Origin: Chromera velia | Taxonomy: Eukaryota; Sar; Chromeraceae | Reading direction: 5' to 3' | Length of the DNA: 60,843 nucleotides | NCBI GenBank assembly: GCA_018398765.1 | Contig: JAHBMJ010001151.1 | Coordinates: 46,062-106,904, forward strand | Shown: one piece after another, positions 57,259-60,843 of the stretch | How the letters are laid out: the number at the start of each line of letters is the position of its first letter | Numbering within the stretch: the first letter of the stretch is position 1 | The notes under the pieces: model-generated | The model's database searches: none | Seen by the model: only the letters and a program-made list of their open reading frames with translations | Told to the model about the DNA's origin: nothing | Position numbers and translations under genes: made by a program

Positions 57259-58237
57259 TTTTCTTCTTCTAAGTGACCACCTTCTGTGACTTTCTGGAAC
57301 GCGTCGTTTTGCAATATGGTGTTGCTATTCTGGTGTTGCAAGAGTGTTGTCCACTGCGAAAAAGTTGAAGGAGCGATTGAGAATAGAGAGGCTGACTTCA
57401 AAGGAGACACGGGTATTGGACACTCGTGCAAGTAAAAGCGAGGAGCTATAACAGAAGTCGCACACAGAAAGACAGCTAAGAGGCTCTACGGTCTGGTGTC
57501 TTCAGTACTTGAGTGCTCACAGACTTTCTCTCGATTTGTGCGTGTTTTCGAATGAACGTGAGCAACACTTGCAAAATTTCTTCGCAGTCTCTTTCTACCG
57601 ACCGTCTACTTGAGCGGAAACGGACGCGGAGCGCTACGAGACAAAGCGGATGAGTCTGATCAAATGGCAGACGGTCGCTGTGCGGAGTGATTGCCGGACT
57701 ACATACACTCCTGCAGACTCCAGAACGAAAGAAGAATTTAAAGTTACTGTACGTACAGCATGCATGCAATTAAGATGCATGCATGGATAAGTGCATGCAT
57801 GCGCTCGCTTTGTGCGCGCGCGTGTGTGGAAAAAACGAAAAACGCGAAAAAGCGGGCGCGCGCGCGCGCGCACGGGCGGGGGATATGCGTCGAATGCATT
57901 CGAATGCGGCCGCCGGGCTGCTCCACGATGCTCCACGAGCTAGATCGAGGTACTCCAATGATTCGAGATGATTCCGACGAGCATATTCGAGCCTGATCAG
58001 TCAACCACATTCCTGTACGTATATTCTTATAGACATATGGGTCGCTTTACCTATTTTGCTCATTGTATTGCTCCATTTGAATGCTTTTAGATCCGGACCG
58101 CGCCCTGTTGTTTATCTTCGGAGTGTTGTTGAGCGAGTGGCTGCTAATGCTTAATTCTCCACGTTTCGTGCGAAGCGCCGAGAGCAGCTGCTGAATTTTC
58201 CTCTACCGTTTTGAGATGATCAGGGGCAAGTAGGAAG
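57259..58237. promoter_or_regulatory. divergent promoter region (dynein-like gene / unrecognised gene)
   Basis: The interval separates two head-to-head start codons. It contains three GCATGCATGC-type words at 57758-57802, an alternating CG tract at about 57855-57872, a doubled GCTCCACGA at about 57918-57940, and a GTGTTG-type repeat at about 57318-57352 close to the dynein-like start. TGCATGCA is a well-known promoter word bound by ApiAP2 factors in apicomplexans; a role here is inference. Confidence 0.5.
57758..57802. promoter_or_regulatory. cluster of three GCATGCATGC words
   Basis: GCATGCATGCA is at 57758-57768, ATGCATGCATGG at 57775-57786, and GTGCATGCATGCGC at 57791-57804. The palindromic core TGCATGCA is found in each, about 17 bp apart. 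The position is 500 bp upstream of one start codon and 435 bp upstream of the other. Confidence 0.5.
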
Positions 58238-60551
58238 ATGTCGACTCCCGAACCAAAACTTTTGTTCCCTGCGCCCTCACCTTCGAAAGGCAAACCTTCG
58301 ACAGCGAAGGCCGCGAAAGGAGACGGCAATCCACCCGCATCTGGAGAAAGGGAAAAAGAGAAAGAAAGTGCAGGCATGACAGAAGGGAAGACGGGCGTAC
58401 CACCCACTGCGAACTCCCCCCCCTTCTCTGCCACTGTTCCTTCGTCCTCTGCCACCGCACTTGTCGCACGAAACCCCGGAGGCGCCCCCCCCCTTTCCTC
58501 CGCCGCCTCTGCAGCCACAGGGAAGGGGGGGCTCAGGTGGAGTCAGTACCCCAGTCCCACTGACCCAGACTCGGATCACGTCAGTCAACCTGCCTGGCGG
58601 TCATTCATCCATTCATTCTATCAGGCATTTATTCATTCATTCAGTCCATCCGTCCTCAACCCATCCGGTCGGTCAGGCAACCACTCACTCACTCAATCTG
58701 ACGGCAGCAGTCGTTCGTTCTGTCCGTCAGTCTGACTGCTGACTGACACGCGGTGGCTCGTCCATTACACAGTCAGCCAAGCAGCCAATGATTCAGCAGT
58801 CCCTTTGAGCATCTAGGGCTGTCTACTTTTTTTTCCAGGAACATTTGCTGTCTTGACCCGAAAGGCAGTACTGTGCCCTTAGGCGCCTTCCTTCCTTCCT
58901 TCATCACTCTGCGGTTGGGAAGCCTGTGTGTTCGCATGCCTGGTTGTACGCTTCTCGCCCTTGCGCACCCATTCTCTCTCAACAGATCGACCGACACACT
59001 ATTGGGTCAGACATCCACTCAGATGAGGAAAGAGGCATGCCCGTCTGTTCCATTTCCTCTTTTTTCGTCACTTTACTAAATTTATTTAGTGTCTTGACTG
59101 TGCATGGATGCATGCATGCAGCCGAACGATGCCATTCTCTTCTGTGGAAGCATCAAGGCAGTGGAGCATGAGGTCAGCCTTTTCTGTGGCAGGCAGGAAG
59201 GCAGGCAGGCAGCAATCTGCGTAGGCGTACTCTGGAAAGTGCAGTGTGGGCATTGAAAGGGGAGGGTGCATGAAAGAATAGGGATTGTCGCCTGTGTCTT
59301 TGAATCCCTCGGTGCGTCTGTCCTGCCCAACGTAACGGCTCCCCTCCATGTCTTTTCTGATTTCGCATGGACATGTAGTGAGTGCATCTGTCTCTCCTTC
59401 CTTCCTTCCTTCCTTCCTTCCTTTGTTCCTTTCTCTGATTGATGTCCTCTTGGCAGATTGCAATCACACGGACCGGGTACTTCGCTCTGACTCTCTCAAA
59501 TCAAACGGACGTCAGTGAGTCCTTCAGTCTGACGAATCAAGCCGTCGTCTCTCTTCTCTTTCTTCCTTATCTCTCCGTCTCTCTCTCTCTCTCTCTCTCA
59601 GAAAAGTGCTGAAAGGTTGACTGTATGGCTGATTGAACGTACACGTCAAAGAGAGAATAAATGATTGTTTGGTTAGTTGAATCAATGAAAGAATAAGTGA
59701 ATGAATGAGTGGCAGAGGTGATGAATGAACGCAGGGTTCAATAGACAGATGAAAGCAGGCAGACCAAAAGAAATGCATGAGTGTAGAAGTGGAAGGAAGA
59801 GATGACTGTAGAAACGACTTCGCAAGGTCTGACAGACAGACAGACAACCCGGCCGGGAACAAAAAAGATTGCGTGGGGGGGGGAAGGAAAAGTCGTGTCT
59901 GGACGTCTTCTTCTGATGCCCCCCCTCCCTCCCTCCCTCCCTGTTTCTTCATTTTTTGTCCTTTTTTCTTGGGGGTCGCTTCTTCCTTTTCCCCCTTTGT
60001 TTCTTTGTTTGTTTGTTTGTTTGCAGCCAGTATGGAACAGTTTCTACCTGTATATGACCAACATTCGATTCGTCTTGGAGTTCACAATCAAACTCGACTC
60101 TTCTTCCTCAACTGGAGATCCCGTTGCATCCAGTGAGAGAGACAGAGAGACAGAAGGGGGGGGGGAGGGAGGAGGGACAGAGGAGGAACGGGAGAGAGAA
60201 AAGGATGAGAGACGATCAGACAGAGGCCCCCTGTCTCCTGGTTCTCCCCCTCTGCCCTCAGTAACGCCCCCAGCAGGAGGGACAAAATCGAAGCAGAAGA
60301 GGAGATACGGGGGGGGCAGGCCATGGGGAGCAGTGGGGGGATCTAGTGAGAGCAGGGAGAAGGAAGCAGGGTCCGAGGGAACGGCTGTGTGCAGCAGGAG
60401 GGGGTCAATTTCGGCCACAGCCAAGACTAGTACGATGACTTACTTCTTTGCTAAGGAGGGGTCGATCGTTCGACTGAACGGATACTCCTCGATGACCCTG
60501 GGGTTCCCTCTGGAGTGCGCGTGCTCAATCAGTTTTGCTGGAGCACCAGAG
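58238..60551 (+). CDS. unrecognised protein, 5' part of gene (4 exons, continues past window)
   Basis: Model exons: 58238-58541, 58839-58867 (29 nt), 59457-59510 and 60027-60551. All phases agree, giving 304 codons before the next donor at GAG|GTCTGTCTG. Residues 1-100 are Ser/Pro/Ala/Lys-rich and disordered. Joining exons 2-4 gives a hydrophobic, strand-rich block (TFAVLTRKAIAITRTGYFAL, TLSNQTDPVWNSFYLYM, IRFVLEFTIKLD). A Glu/Arg-rich insertion follows, then SIVRLNGYSSMTLGFP and SISFAGAPE. I do not recognise the family. The block reads like an interrupted beta-sheet domain rather than membrane helices. The 29-nt exon and the exon-1 donor are the weakest parts; GATCAC|GTCAGT is an alternative donor. 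Confidence 0.5.
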
Positions 60552-60590
<39 letters not shown>

Positions 60591-60843
60591 GGTGAACATA
60601 AGGGAGCAGGCAGGGGAAGAGACTAAGAGGGAGGCAGGCAATCAGCGGGGCGGGGGGGGAGTTTCGGCTGCTGTCATGTCGCTTCTTCGCTGTATGAGCC
60701 TGACTTTTTTACTGTTACATGAAGCAATAGAAAGACCAGACAAGTAGATAGAGAAGGGAGATTTGTTCGATTTTTTTCGAGGCATGAAGAGACGGAAACA
60801 CTTCTTTCCTTTCTTGCTCATCTGTTTCCTCCCCCCCCCCCCC
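60552..60843 (+). repeat. partial intron with (GTCT)n tract, then poly-C window end
   Basis: The intron opens with about ten GTCT units starting at the donor (60552-60591). The rest is purine-rich with no clear exon. The window ends in a run of 14 C, which looks like an assembly edge. Confidence 0.7.

Overview
This window looks like nuclear DNA from an intron-rich alveolate protist. A chromerid such as Chromera is my best guess, but that is inference and no search was run. The reasons are an ISP-like protein with a dual-acylation N-terminus typical of alveolate inner-membrane-complex proteins, an axonemal-type dynein heavy chain-like gene, the standard genetic code, GC-rich coding sequence, and introns packed with di- and tetranucleotide microsatellites. 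Runs of C at both ends suggest the window is a contig bounded by homopolymers.

Layout, left to right. (1) An ISP-like, N-myristoylation/palmitoylation-type protein lies on the minus strand at 119-853. (2) An AT-rich island spans about 1560-4200. It carries a 1.24-kb hAT-like element (1783-3019, with 23-bp terminal inverted repeats, an 8-bp target duplication with one mismatch, and a BED-finger-like ORF) and a cluster of GC-rich perfect palindromes. (3) A two-exon minus-strand gene at 4893-5750 encodes a small secreted Gly/Tyr-rich protein; its intron holds a four-copy minisatellite. (4) A seven-exon plus-strand gene at 6567-10281 encodes a 383-residue TPR co-chaperone with a complete Hsp90/Hsp70 carboxylate clamp and a Lys/Glu-rich tail. 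(5) About 2.4 kb without a recognisable gene follows. (6) One enormous minus-strand gene occupies 12691-57258. I could chain 20 exons with matching intron phases into a single frame of about 12,640 codons. It encodes a divergent dynein heavy chain-like protein, nearly three times the usual length. (7) A 980-bp divergent intergenic region carries a GCATGCATGC cluster and a CG tract. (8) The 5' part of an unrecognised plus-strand gene starts at 58238 and runs off the window.

The most interesting object is the dynein-like gene. Its AAA1 module, the obligatory motor ATPase of dyneins, is recognisable by its flanking sequence but has lost Walker A, the Walker B aspartate and the sensor-I asparagine. 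The arginine-finger position supplied by AAA2 also appears changed. AAA2 and AAA3 keep good P-loops. It therefore looks like a non-canonical, possibly non-motile, axonemal dynein relative. A second unusual feature is the splice donors: about half begin GTC (C at +3), and many open directly into tandem repeats of the donor tetranucleotide (GTCA, GTCT, GTGA, GTCG or GTAC).

Exon boundaries were inferred by eye from reading frame, phase and GT/AG sites. They should be treated as models, not as transcript evidence.
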